The notes below the pieces were generated by a model, which was not told the DNA's origin, ran no database searches, and worked only from the letters and a program-made list of their open reading frames with translations. Shown here one piece after another: positions 1 through 6,781 of a DNA stretch of 7,342 bases. Numbering within the stretch: the first letter of the stretch is position 1; each line of letters starts with the position of its first letter. The stretch covers positions 1 through 7,342 of the forward strand of contig CALWIE010000161.1 in assembly GCA_944380625.1 (NCBI GenBank), given 5' to 3'. The position numbers and the translations under genes are program-made. The DNA is from an uncultured Clostridia bacterium. GTDB lineage: Bacteria; Bacillota_A; Clostridia; Oscillospirales; Acutalibacteraceae.

Positions 1-216
1 GACCGGCTGCCGGAGCTGATCCGGGAGGGAAACCTGCAGAAGCTCTATTTCTGCTGAGGCAAGGAGGAATTCCTCTACGACCGGTAACTGGCCTTTAAAG
101 AATACGCCCAAGGGCTGGGCCTGCCCGCCATCTTTGAGGAGGAAGAGGGCTACACCCACGAGTGGCGCTTCTGGGACCGGTACATCCAAAAGGCTTTGGA
201 CTTCTTCGGGCTGTAA
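1..216 (+). pseudogene. 3' remnant of an alpha/beta-hydrolase esterase gene (tributyrin esterase / EstA-like), two internal stops
   Basis: Reading frame 1 gives an esterase-like C-terminus, LYFC*GKEEFLYDR*LAFKEY and onward, ending in a THEWRFWDRYIQKALDFFGL tail and TAA at 214-216. The HEWxFWD block matches the region around the catalytic histidine in the putative-esterase (EstA / S-formylglutathione hydrolase-like) family, and the GKEEFLY block corresponds to the stretch that normally carries the catalytic aspartate (GTEDFLY), here Glu. The frame is broken by TGA at 55-57 and TAA at 88-90, with no frameshift, so both look like point nonsense mutations. The upstream half lies outside the window. 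Recoding is unlikely because two different stop codons are involved, and TGA and TAA both end intact genes nearby. The family call rests on a short C-terminal segment. Confidence 0.72.
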
Positions 217-232
217 AACCCGGGAGGGATAC

Positions 233-269
233 ATAAAATATCCCCTGGCTTTGCCAGGGGATATTTTAT
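233..269. terminator. Bidirectional Rho-independent terminator between convergent genes
   Basis: A perfect 17-bp stem (233-249 with 253-269) encloses a 3-base TTT loop. The core is CCCCTGGC/GCCAGGGG, flanked by ATAAAATAT and ATATTTTAT, so each strand has an A tract before and a T-rich arm after the GC core. It sits 16 bases after the esterase remnant's stop and 21 bases beyond the stop of the minus-strand methyltransferase gene, so it can end transcription from both sides. Confidence 0.93.
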
Positions 270-290
270 TGCGTCTCTCTTTGCTCCCCC

Positions 291-821
291 TTACGGGGCC
301 CCAGTGGGCGGGGGAACAAAAAAGCCCTTTTGGAAGGCCCCCTCCAGCTTTAGGAGGGCCGCCTTCCGGGAGATGCCACCGGCGTAGCCTGTCAGGCTGC
401 CGTTTGCCCCCACCACCCGGTGGCAGGGGATGAATAGGGAGATCCTGTTGCGGCCCACGGCGCCTCCCACTGCCTGGGCGGGCAGGGGGCCGCCCCTTTT
501 TTCCCCCAGGCGGCGGGCGATCTCCCCGTAGGTACAGGTCTGCCCATAGGGGATGCGGAGAAGGGCCTGCCACACCTGGAGCTGGAAGGGGGTGCCCCGA
601 AGCCCCAGGGGGACTTGGAAATCCGGCTTCCCGCCGGAGAAATAGACGTCCAGCCACTTCTGGGCCAGGACAAGGGGCCCGGCCTCCCCCTCCCGGTGGT
701 CCGGGTCCAGGGAGCGGGCAAAGTATTTCTGGCCTTCAAACCACAGACCCGTCAGGGCGGCGCCGTCCGAGGCCAGGAGGATGGGCCCCAGGGGGGATGG
801 ATACCGGCAGGTGTACTCCAC
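291..821 (-). CDS. ogt: Methylated-DNA--[protein]-cysteine S-methyltransferase (O6-alkylguanine repair)
   Basis: A 176-aa protein that removes the alkyl group from O6-alkylguanine (or O4-alkylthymine) in DNA and transfers it irreversibly to its own cysteine. The signature IPCHRVVG is at residues 131-138, with Cys133 as the acceptor. Upstream are the helix-turn-helix region with QVWQALLRIPYGQTCTYGEIA (about 82-102) and the GxxxxxNRISLFIPCHRV block; the SLTGYAGG loop (142-149) follows. Residues 1-70 fit the variable N-terminal ribonuclease-like domain. Length is normal for Ogt/AdaB-type proteins without an AdaA domain. The start is GTG at 819-821, supported by AAGGAGG seven bases upstream (829-835). 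It begins 15 bases after the glf stop, so it is probably co-transcribed as the last gene of the unit. Symbol ogt is by family resemblance. Confidence 0.95.
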   Translation of the reverse strand: MEYTCRYPSPLGPILLASDGAALTGLWFEGQKYFARSLDPDHREGEAGPLVLAQKWLDVYFSGGKPDFQVPLGLRGTPFQLQVWQALLRIPYGQTCTYGEIARRLGEKRGGPLPAQAVGGAVGRNRISLFIPCHRVVGANGSLTGYAGGISRKAALLKLEGAFQKGFFVPPPTGAP

Positions 822-836
822 AAGAACGCCTCCTTC

Positions 837-1940
837 TTACAGGGCCAGCTCTTCCCGGGCGTCGTCCAGGGCGGCGCGGATCACCTGGTCCATGTTGTAA
901 TAGCGGTAGGAGCCCAGCCGGCCGCCGAAACGGACCTCCGGACGGGTGCGGGCCAACTCCCGGTAGCGCTGGTAGAGGGCCTGGTTTTTTTCGTCGTTTA
1001 CCGGGTAATAGGGCTCGGCGCCCGGCTGCCAGGGGGCAGGGTACTCCCAGGTGACCACTGTCTTGGGCTGCTTGCCGAAGAGGAAGTGCTTGTGCTCGAT
1101 GACCCGGGTGTAGGGGACCTCCCGGGCGGTGTAGTTGACCACCGCGTTGCCCTGGTAGTTTTCGCAGTCCAACACCTGGGTCTCAAACTCCAGGGAGCGG
1201 TACTCCAAGGGGCCGAACCGGTATTGGAAAAAGCCGTCGATGGTGCCGGTGTACACAATCCGCTCCGCGGCGCCGGGGTTCTCCGCCGCGAAGGCCTGGT
1301 ACTCCGTGGAGAGGAGCAAGTCGGACCCCTCCAGCAGCCGCCGGGCCAGGGCGTCGTAGCCCTCTTCGGGAATGCCCTGGTAGCGGTCGGTAAAGTAGTT
1401 GTTGTCGAAGGTGAACCGCAGGGGCACCCGGCGGAGGATAAAGGCGGGCAGGTCCTTGCAGTCCCGGCCCCACTGCTTTTCCGTGTAGCCCTTGATGAGC
1501 TTTTCGTAGATGTCGTCCCCCACCAGCTTTAGGGCCTGCTCCTCCAGGTTTTGGGGCTCCTGGATGGCGTGGCGGGCGGCCTGGCGGCGGATCTCCTCCT
1601 GGGCCTGCCGGGGGGTGACAACCCCCCACAGCTTCGCGAAGGTGTTCATGTTGAAGGGGAGGTTGTACAGCTCCCCCCGGAAGTTTGCCACCGGGGAGTT
1701 TATAAAGTTGTTAAAGGAGACGTACCGGTTTGCATAGTCCCACACCTCCCGGTCGGAGGTGTGGAAGATATGGGCCCCATACTGGTGGACCTGGATGCCC
1801 TCCCGCTCCTGGCAGTGGGCGTTTCCGGCGATGTGGGGGCGCCTGTCGAGAACCAGGCAGCGCTTGCCCGCGGCGGTCATCTGCTGGGCGAACACGCATC
1901 CGTAAAGGCCCGCGCCCACAATGAGGTAGTCGTATCGCAT
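837..1940 (-). CDS. glf: UDP-galactopyranose mutase
   Basis: A 367-aa flavoenzyme that interconverts UDP-galactopyranose and UDP-galactofuranose, the donor for galactofuranose in surface glycans; cytoplasmic. The N-terminal FAD Rossmann motif VGAGLYG (residues 8-14) is followed by the RRPHIAGNAH block (33-42) and YGAHIFHT (54-61). The substrate region GYTEKQWGRDCKDLP (151-165) includes Trp157. Arg171 lies in the LRRVPLRF block expected to contact the UDP diphosphate. The C-terminal GRLGSYRYYNMDQVI block completes the FAD site. The length equals typical bacterial Glf. ATG at 1938-1940 is chosen because AAGGAG lies seven bases upstream and the protein then starts MRYDYLIVGAG; an in-frame TTG at 1976 would add 12 residues without family support. 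It follows the GT2 gene by 49 bases and precedes ogt by 15. Confidence 0.97.
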   Translation of the reverse strand: MRYDYLIVGAGLYGCVFAQQMTAAGKRCLVLDRRPHIAGNAHCQEREGIQVHQYGAHIFHTSDREVWDYANRYVSFNNFINSPVANFRGELYNLPFNMNTFAKLWGVVTPRQAQEEIRRQAARHAIQEPQNLEEQALKLVGDDIYEKLIKGYTEKQWGRDCKDLPAFILRRVPLRFTFDNNYFTDRYQGIPEEGYDALARRLLEGSDLLLSTEYQAFAAENPGAAERIVYTGTIDGFFQYRFGPLEYRSLEFETQVLDCENYQGNAVVNYTAREVPYTRVIEHKHFLFGKQPKTVVTWEYPAPWQPGAEPYYPVNDEKNQALYQRYRELARTRPEVRFGGRLGSYRYYNMDQVIRAALDDAREELAL

Positions 1941-1989
1941 AGAAGCTCTCCTTTCTTTCCCCTCCCTGGGCCCCAAAAGGGCCGGCCTG

Positions 1990-3006
1990 TCAGTTAAAGC
2001 CGAAGACCTTCTGGCTCAGGCGGTAGGCCTGGAGGGTGAACCACCGGCTGGGGGCGGAGCGGGAGCGGAGCACCCGGCCGAAAAACCGGTGGGCCAAAAG
2101 GGCGTAATGGCGGGGGTAGTCCCGCTCCATATCGGCCCAGAACTGGCGCTCCCGCTCCAGGTGCTCCGGGGTGCCGGAGCGGAACAGCAGCACGCAGGAC
2201 ACGGTGGTGACAATCTCCAGGTAGTTTAGGAGATACCGGCGCAGGCGCGGGTCCTCCACCTGGTCCAAGTCCACCTGGCCCAGCATGAGCCAGTTGACCT
2301 TGAGCTGCTGGTCGATGCGGCGGATCATCACCTGCTCTTGGACGGACTGGTCCTCCCGGCCGATGAAGTAGTGGTAAAATACCTGGTCCACATAGTAGAG
2401 GGTCTTCACCTGGGCCATGGGCACGTAGACAAACAGGTTGTCCACGTAGAAGGTGTGATGGGGCAGCTGCAGGCCGCTGTCCCGCAAAAGCTGGGTGCGG
2501 TAAATCACCGAGTGCATCAAGAGGTAGTGGCCCTTGGGGAAGGCGCCCACTTCCTCCCAGCGGAGCACCCGATCTGTGGGCAGGGTGCGGGGGTAACGCA
2601 TCACCTTTTTGTGCTTTGCCCCCACCTTGTCGTAGACAAAGTCGCTGACCACCATGTCCACCGGCTGGTGGGTCATTTGGAAGCGGCGCAGGAGCTTTAG
2701 AAGCTCCTTTAGGACCTGGGGATCCACCCAGTCGTCGCTGTCCACCACTTTGAAGTAGAGGCCCGAGGCGTTCTCCAGGCCCCTCATCACCGCCCCGCCG
2801 TGGCCCGCGTTCTCCTGGTGGATGGCCCGGACGATGGCGGGGTATCTCTCCTGGTACTCGTCGGCGATGGCGGCGGTGCCGTCCTGAGAGCCGTCGTCCA
2901 CGATGAGGATCTCCACCTCCTCCCCTCCGGGCAGCAGGGTCTCCACGCAGTGACGCATGTAGTCTTGGGAATTGTAGCAGGGCACTACTACGGACAATAG
3001 CTTCAT
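1990..3006 (-). CDS. Family 2 glycosyltransferase (GT-A fold)
   Basis: A 338-aa predicted cytoplasmic glycosyltransferase that moves a sugar from a nucleotide-sugar donor to a glycan acceptor. The N-terminus LLSVVVPCYN (3-12), the IVDDGSQDGT nucleotide-binding block (35-44) and KVVDSDDWVDP (86-96), carrying the DxD-type metal and donor site, define GT2. The C-terminal third (about 220-338) is helical and basic with no recognised motif; no membrane segment is evident. ATG at 3004-3006 is preferred: AAAGGAG is nine bases upstream and the protein begins directly with the GT2 core strand. A longer frame to 3027 would add seven residues overlapping the RBS. It lies between the sulfotransferase gene (66-base gap) and glf (49-base gap), which suggests one surface-glycan pathway. 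The sugar cannot be told from sequence; a galactofuranosyl role is possible only from the glf neighbour. Confidence 0.93.
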   Translation of the reverse strand: MKLLSVVVPCYNSQDYMRHCVETLLPGGEEVEILIVDDGSQDGTAAIADEYQERYPAIVRAIHQENAGHGGAVMRGLENASGLYFKVVDSDDWVDPQVLKELLKLLRRFQMTHQPVDMVVSDFVYDKVGAKHKKVMRYPRTLPTDRVLRWEEVGAFPKGHYLLMHSVIYRTQLLRDSGLQLPHHTFYVDNLFVYVPMAQVKTLYYVDQVFYHYFIGREDQSVQEQVMIRRIDQQLKVNWLMLGQVDLDQVEDPRLRRYLLNYLEIVTTVSCVLLFRSGTPEHLERERQFWADMERDYPRHYALLAHRFFGRVLRSRSAPSRWFTLQAYRLSQKVFGFN

Positions 3007-3015
3007 GGGTGATCT

Positions 3016-3042
3016 CTCCTTTTGCAAAGGGGCTTCTCCCCT
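3016..3042 (-). promoter_or_regulatory. Possible RBS-masking hairpin ahead of the GT2 gene
   Basis: In the minus-strand transcript, CCTTT-GCA-AAAGG (3018-3030) forms a 5-bp hairpin that would pair most of the GT2 Shine-Dalgarno (AAAGGAG, 3016-3022). An alternative stem AGGGG/CCCCT (3028-3032 with 3038-3042, 5-base loop) uses overlapping bases, so the two exclude each other. Both are short, and this may be chance in a GC-rich gap. Confidence 0.22.
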
Positions 3043-3072
3043 ATTAGACAGGGCAAAGGGGGATTTGTTACA

Positions 3073-4881
3073 TCACTCCCGCAAAAACCAGAAGCCCTCG
3101 AAATCGCCTTTCATCACCCGGTAGCCGTTGGCGGTGCAGGTGTAGTTGTAGCGGCGGATGAGCCCGCCCTCCAGGGTGTACTCCTCGAAGCACTGGTGGA
3201 CGCCGTTGTTGACCACATAGGTGTCCCCCCGCCACTGGGCGTTGGACACCAGGCTGGAGTAGGGCAGGTCGAAGGAGCCGCACAGGGAAAAGGTTCCCGC
3301 GGCCTCGTCCACCAGGTAGAAATACACGTGGGAATTGGCGTCCCCGTCGATGGTGGAAGAGGTGCTCACCTCTTCGGAGACCTCCACCTGGAAGTCGTCC
3401 CGGCTGGACATGGCGTAGTAGTTGTTGTCGTAAACCCGCAGGTAGAGCTGGCCCTCCCCCGCCTGGGGCAGTCCCAGGGCGTCGACCTCCGCGGTGGTCA
3501 TGCGCTCCACGTCGTGCTGGCCGTACTGGAAGGGGAAGTCCCCCTCCGGCTCCAGAGAGTATTCCGCAAAGTCCGTACCCTCCCAGAAGGCGGGGTCCCC
3601 GGCCAGCCACTGGATCTCCGGCTCCTCCCCCAGGGCGCACTTGATGATGGTGGAGGTCTCCCGGGAGCTGACGATGATGGCGTTGTCCTCCTCTATGTAT
3701 TGGAGGGAGTTCAGGTGCAGCCAGTCCCACTCCCCTTCGCTCCACAGGCCGAAGGGGTCCGTGGCCTGGACGGGGCGGGTGATGTCAAAATAGCTTTGGA
3801 ACACCTGCGTAAAGTCCACAATGTGCGCGACTTCCCCCGTTTCCAAATCCACCTGGAGCACCTGGTCCTCCACCGTCTCCCCCCGGGTGTCGGTGGCCAG
3901 GGCCAGAAGGGTCCCCTCGGGGCCCCAGTTGATGTCGTGGTGGAGCTCAAACTCCCCCAGATCGAACACCTGGGTCACCTGGCCGAAGCGGTTGAAGCGG
4001 GCAATTTTATTGCCGCCCACACAGGTGATGAGGGAGCCGTCCCCGTCCCAGAGGAACCGGTCGGCGTGATAGCCCTCCATCACCAGCTCGTAGCGGAGGA
4101 CGCCGCTGTTGTCGAAAAAGAAGGTGTAGCCGTAGTAATCCCCCAGGCCCATGGCGTAATAGAGCCCCTGGGAGAGCTGGGAGGCCTCCACGTCCCCGTC
4201 CTCGTACTCCAGTTGGGACTCAAACCCGGAGAGGGACTCGGGCATGGAGATGGTGAAGGAAAACTCCTCCTCCCTCCCCTGGCGGGTGACAGTTTGCAGG
4301 GTGACGGTGTTCTCCTCCCCTGGCACCAGACCGATGAGCAAAAACTCCTGGAGGCGGCTGTAACCGTTCTTCCCCTGGTTGTTGGCGGCGGCGGTGTAGT
4401 CCGGGACGGACCCGCCCTCCACGTGGACGGTGTAGCGGACCTGGGTGGGGACGTCCGTGTGGAAGTACAGGTACAGCCCGTTGGATCCGGTGCCGAAGGG
4501 GTTTAGGATCGCCAAGGGGTTCTCCAAGGTGAAGCCCCCCTGGGGGGCGTCCTTCTGCTGCTGGAGCAGGGTGTAGGCAAGCCTGTCCTGGACCTTCTCG
4601 TCGTAATAGGTGAAGCCCTCCTCCTCGAACTCATCGGGGATGATCTGGGTGATCTGGATGCTGGCCTGCGCCGGATCGGTGTAGACCGTCACCTGCTGGG
4701 AGGCCTCCCGGTCCGTCACGTCGCCGGTGTCCACCTCCCAGTCCTCCCGGGGCTGGATCTCCGATTGGATGAAGGAGCGGGTGGCCAGCCGGACAACACC
4801 GTACACAGCTACAGCCAGGACCACCAGCGCGGCGGCGGCAATCAGGAAGATGCGCGTCTTCTTTTTACTGTGCGCTTTCAA
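3073..4881 (-). CDS. Aryl-sulfate sulfotransferase, membrane-anchored (ASST family)
   Basis: A 602-aa PAPS-independent sulfotransferase that moves sulfate from one phenolic sulfate ester to another phenol. Residues 1-10 are basic (KKKTR). Residues 11-31 form one hydrophobic segment (IFLIAAAALVVLAVAVYGVV) without a lipobox, so the protein is probably anchored with the enzyme outside the cell. An N-terminal beta-rich domain (about 60-215) precedes the propeller domain. The four residues known as catalytic in E. coli ASST all have counterparts: His315 or His314 in ELHHDINWG, His389 in DWLHLNS, Arg407 in VSSRETS, and His456 in YGQHDVERM, the likely sulfohistidine. The start is TTG at 4879-4881: the next in-frame Met is residue 213, and AAAGGTGGAG lies about eight bases upstream. 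It is the first gene of the unit, under the promoter at 4954-4981. The physiological substrate is unknown. Confidence 0.92.
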   Translation of the reverse strand: MKAHSKKKTRIFLIAAAALVVLAVAVYGVVRLATRSFIQSEIQPREDWEVDTGDVTDREASQQVTVYTDPAQASIQITQIIPDEFEEEGFTYYDEKVQDRLAYTLLQQQKDAPQGGFTLENPLAILNPFGTGSNGLYLYFHTDVPTQVRYTVHVEGGSVPDYTAAANNQGKNGYSRLQEFLLIGLVPGEENTVTLQTVTRQGREEEFSFTISMPESLSGFESQLEYEDGDVEASQLSQGLYYAMGLGDYYGYTFFFDNSGVLRYELVMEGYHADRFLWDGDGSLITCVGGNKIARFNRFGQVTQVFDLGEFELHHDINWGPEGTLLALATDTRGETVEDQVLQVDLETGEVAHIVDFTQVFQSYFDITRPVQATDPFGLWSEGEWDWLHLNSLQYIEEDNAIIVSSRETSTIIKCALGEEPEIQWLAGDPAFWEGTDFAEYSLEPEGDFPFQYGQHDVERMTTAEVDALGLPQAGEGQLYLRVYDNNYYAMSSRDDFQVEVSEEVSTSSTIDGDANSHVYFYLVDEAAGTFSLCGSFDLPYSSLVSNAQWRGDTYVVNNGVHQCFEEYTLEGGLIRRYNYTCTANGYRVMKGDFEGFWFLRE

Positions 4882-4914
4882 GGTTTCAGCTCCACCTTTC
4901 TGGAGGGGGCGCCC

Positions 4915-4948
4915 CTGTAAAAGGGCCCGTACCCATCTATTTTTACAG
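4915..4948 (-). promoter_or_regulatory. Inverted repeat at the sulfotransferase transcription start (operator or leader hairpin)
   Basis: CTGTAAAA (4915-4922) and TTTTACAG (4941-4948) form a perfect 8-bp inverted repeat with an 18-base centre. The right arm overlaps the predicted start site (about 4947) and the left arm lies about 30 bases into the leader. It could be a repressor operator or an RNA hairpin. It lacks the GC-rich stem plus U tract of a terminator. Confidence 0.45.
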
Positions 4949-4953
4949 TTTAC

Positions 4954-4981
4954 ATTATAACCAAATTTTCGCCGTTGTCCA
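4954..4981 (-). promoter_or_regulatory. Sigma-A type promoter for the sulfotransferase-GT2-glf-ogt unit
   Basis: Read on the minus strand, TGGACA (4976-4981, five of six to TTGACA) is separated by 16 bases from a perfect TATAAT (4954-4959). The spacer is AT-rich next to the -10 in an otherwise GC-rich window. The predicted start is near 4947, giving a leader of about 65 bases before the TTG codon. Confidence 0.78.
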
Positions 4982-5014
4982 GTACGTATTTTTAGGACAT
5001 CGCCCCTTTTCCAG

Positions 5015-5058
5015 AAAAAAGCCCCAAGGCCGCTTTTGCGTCAGCGTCTTCGGGGCTT
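5015..5058 (-). terminator. Rho-independent terminator after the sigK 3' end
   Basis: On the minus strand AAGCCCC (5052-5058) pairs with GGGGCTT (5019-5025). The stem is extended by AAG/CTT (5048-5050 with 5026-5028) past one bulged base. A run of six T residues follows (5015-5020). It begins 13 bases beyond the sigma fragment's stop codon, which fits its being the native sigK terminator. Confidence 0.8.
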
Positions 5059-5071
5059 GGGGGAAATGGGC

Positions 5072-5152
5072 TCAGAGGGCCCCTCCCCGCTCAAATTCCG
5101 CCCGGAGTTTTTCCAAGGCTTTTTTCTCAATGCGGGATACATAACGCCGCGC
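5072..5152 (-). pseudogene. sigK: C-terminal fragment of sporulation sigma factor sigma-K, split by an inserted element
   Basis: The minus-strand frame ending at TGA (5072-5074) reads RYVSRIEKKALEKLRAEF then ERGGAL. This matches the end of region 4.2 of sigma-K proteins, where the recognition helix continues ISRSYVSRIEKRAL plus a short basic tail. Sigma-E, -F and -G differ here (for example SYISRLEKR or QVSRLEK), so sigma-K is the best fit. About 23 codons (5075-5143) are sigma-like. The next upstream codons degrade, with TAG at 5153-5155. There is no start codon in the frame. In B. subtilis and C. difficile sigK is interrupted by a skin element and rebuilt by serine-recombinase excision in the mother cell. 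The recombinase beside this fragment, on the same strand, suggests the same design. The fragment is short, so the family call rests on about 14 residues plus context. Confidence 0.8.
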
Positions 5153-5158
5153 CTAACG
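5141..5158. other. Probable attachment-site junction (host sigK / element boundary)
   Basis: Sigma-K homology fades around 5141-5152, between the last sigma-like codon (Tyr, 5141-5143) and the recombinase stop at 5172. The interval holds a direct repeat TAACG (5142-5146 and 5154-5158) spaced by CCGCGCC. The exact crossover dinucleotide cannot be fixed without the other end or an unoccupied sigK. Confidence 0.5.
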
Positions 5159-5171
5159 TAAGCGATGCCCT

Positions 5172-6755
5172 TTAGGAAATCACCTCCACCTCGCGGAAGC
5201 GGAACTTGATGAGGATCTCTTTTTTCTCGGTGAGCTCCACCCGCTCGATGAGGCTGACCAGCAGCTCCCGGTTTTCCCCAGCGGTCTCCATGAATCGCCG
5301 CACCAGCTCTCTGGCCCTGTCCTCCCGGCAGGCAGGGTTCTTTTTTTGCGGCTCCAGCGCCAGCGCCGGCCGCCTCTCCTCCAGCTGCGCCCGCTCCCCC
5401 TTGATCCGGCTGAAAATCCGTTGGAAGTCCTCCTCTGGAAGCAGCCCGCTGAGGCGGTCCGTGTACATCCGGTCCAGGCGGGCGGTAAGGCTGCCGATCT
5501 GGGATTGGAGCGCTTGAATTTCCGACTCCAAGCTGTCTTGCCCCGCGGCCTGCTCCAGGGCCTCCCGGGCCACGGGGAGCAGCTCGTCCGGGTTCAGATA
5601 TGCCTGGCAGACCTCCCGCACCTTGGCGAGCACGGCTTCGTTCACCCTTTCCTCCTTGATGGAATGACAGGTGCAAAACCCCGCCTTGGTGAACCGCTGG
5701 TAGGTGCGGCAGACGAAGTACAGCACGTCCTCTCCCCTGGCGTTTTTCCGGTTGAGCACCGCCAGGGGACAGCCGCACTCGTGGCAAAAGATCAGCCCTT
5801 TCAGAAGGAAGTCATAGGTGCGGCTTCGGGTATGCTTGCGGCTGTTCACTAGCATCTGCACCTTCTGAAAGGTTTCCGGGTCGACGACCGGCTCATGGGT
5901 CCCTTCCACGACCACCCAGTTTTCCGGGGACTGCCGCAGGCACTTCTTGGATTTGTAGCTGACCTTCACCGTGCGCCCCTGGACCATGTTGCCGATGTAG
6001 GTCTCGTTTTTCAGCATTTCGGAAATCCGCTCGCCGCTCCACAGGCCCGTGTAAGGACCGCGCCTTGCAGCCGGAAGGTCCGCGTAGGCGGCGGGAGTGG
6101 GAACGCCCTCCTCGTTGAGGGCGGCGGCAATCTTGCGGCAGCTCATGCCGGAGAGGGCCAGGGAAAAGATCCGCCGCACCACAGCCGCCGCTTCCCCGTC
6201 GATGACGATTCTATTCTTCTCCGTGGGGTGCATCTTGTAGCCGTATACGGGCTTGCCGCCGATGAACTGGCCCTTCCGCTGCTTATCCCGCTTGACGGAC
6301 TTGATCTTCTTGGAGATGTCCTTGGCGTACATGTCGTTCATGATGGCCCGGAAGGGGGTGATGTCGTTGGCGGTGGAATCCACGCCGGTGTCGATGCCGT
6401 CAAGCAGGGAGATGTACCGCACCCGGTGCTCCGGAAAGTACCGCTCCATGTAGTGGCCGGTCAGGATGTAATCCCGGCCCAGCCGGGAGAGGTCCTTGGT
6501 GATGACCATGTTGACCCTCTTCGCCTCAATGTCGGCGATCATCCGCTGGAAACTGGGGCGGTCGAAGTTGGCGCCGCTCCAGCCGTCGTCCACATAGGTG
6601 TCAAAGACGGGAAGCCGGTGCCGCTCTACAAACTCCCGCAGCAGAGACTCTTGATTCTGCACACTTTGGGACGGCCCCTCGCTTTCGTCCTCCTTGGACA
6701 ATCTGATGTATAAAGCCGCATGGTAATCCATGGGGTTTCCTATCTCCAAGTACAT
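5172..6755 (-). CDS. Large serine recombinase (SpoIVCA-like site-specific recombinase)
   Basis: A 527-aa recombinase that cuts DNA through a serine 5'-phosphodiester intermediate to integrate or excise its element. The resolvase-type catalytic domain spans about 12-160: ALYIRLSKED carries nucleophile Ser20 with Arg18, and DLSRLGRD carries Arg91 and Arg94. The recombinase DNA-binding domain (about 165-300) contains GKPVYGYK and SGMSCRKIAAALNEEGVPTP. A zinc ribbon (about 320-365) has CHEC (Cys324, Cys327), Cys349 and Cys361 or Cys363. A coiled coil (about 405-462) follows, then a basic C-terminal tail. All catalytic residues are present, so it looks active. The start is uncertain: ATG at 6755 (AGGGG six bases upstream) or ATG at 6731 (AGGA six bases upstream), the latter giving MDYHAALYIRLSKED. 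The stop lies about 20 bases from the sigK junction. That position suggests it excises this element to rebuild sigK. Confidence 0.95.
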   Translation of the reverse strand: MYLEIGNPMDYHAALYIRLSKEDESEGPSQSVQNQESLLREFVERHRLPVFDTYVDDGWSGANFDRPSFQRMIADIEAKRVNMVITKDLSRLGRDYILTGHYMERYFPEHRVRYISLLDGIDTGVDSTANDITPFRAIMNDMYAKDISKKIKSVKRDKQRKGQFIGGKPVYGYKMHPTEKNRIVIDGEAAAVVRRIFSLALSGMSCRKIAAALNEEGVPTPAAYADLPAARRGPYTGLWSGERISEMLKNETYIGNMVQGRTVKVSYKSKKCLRQSPENWVVVEGTHEPVVDPETFQKVQMLVNSRKHTRSRTYDFLLKGLIFCHECGCPLAVLNRKNARGEDVLYFVCRTYQRFTKAGFCTCHSIKEERVNEAVLAKVREVCQAYLNPDELLPVAREALEQAAGQDSLESEIQALQSQIGSLTARLDRMYTDRLSGLLPEEDFQRIFSRIKGERAQLEERRPALALEPQKKNPACREDRARELVRRFMETAGENRELLVSLIERVELTEKKEILIKFRFREVEVIS

Positions 6756-6781
6756 GGGATGCCCCTGAGATCAGCAGCCGC

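Noticed and set aside
55..90. Selenocysteine or stop-codon recoding in the esterase frame
   Set aside because: One stop is TGA and the other TAA. Both TGA and TAA end intact genes in the window, and the TGA is not at a known Sec position.
615..1532. Open + strand frame opposite ogt and glf
   Set aside because: Shadow of two well-supported minus-strand genes, with no recognisable protein features.
1941..1976. Upstream TTG start for glf adding 12 residues
   Set aside because: The ATG at 1940 has a good RBS, which the extension would overlap, and family members begin at MxxDYLIVGAG.
3022..4506. Long open frame on the + strand opposite the sulfotransferase gene (494 codons)
   Set aside because: It is antisense to a clear ASST gene, has no family motif, a low-complexity Gly/Val/Leu-rich product and no RBS. 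It is a GC-rich codon shadow.
5072..5152. Fragment as sigma-E, -F or -G rather than sigma-K
   Set aside because: The SRIEKKAL wording and adjacent serine recombinase fit sigma-K. The other sporulation sigmas typically have SRLEK-type sequences here, though the fragment is short.
5041..5787. Minus-strand 248-codon frame overlapping the recombinase 3' end and the sigma fragment
   Set aside because: Out of frame with both. The product is Gly/Arg/Pro/Ala-rich without motifs, and it would run through the terminator stem.
5895..6713. Open + strand frame opposite the recombinase
   Set aside because: Antisense shadow of a gene with full catalytic motifs.
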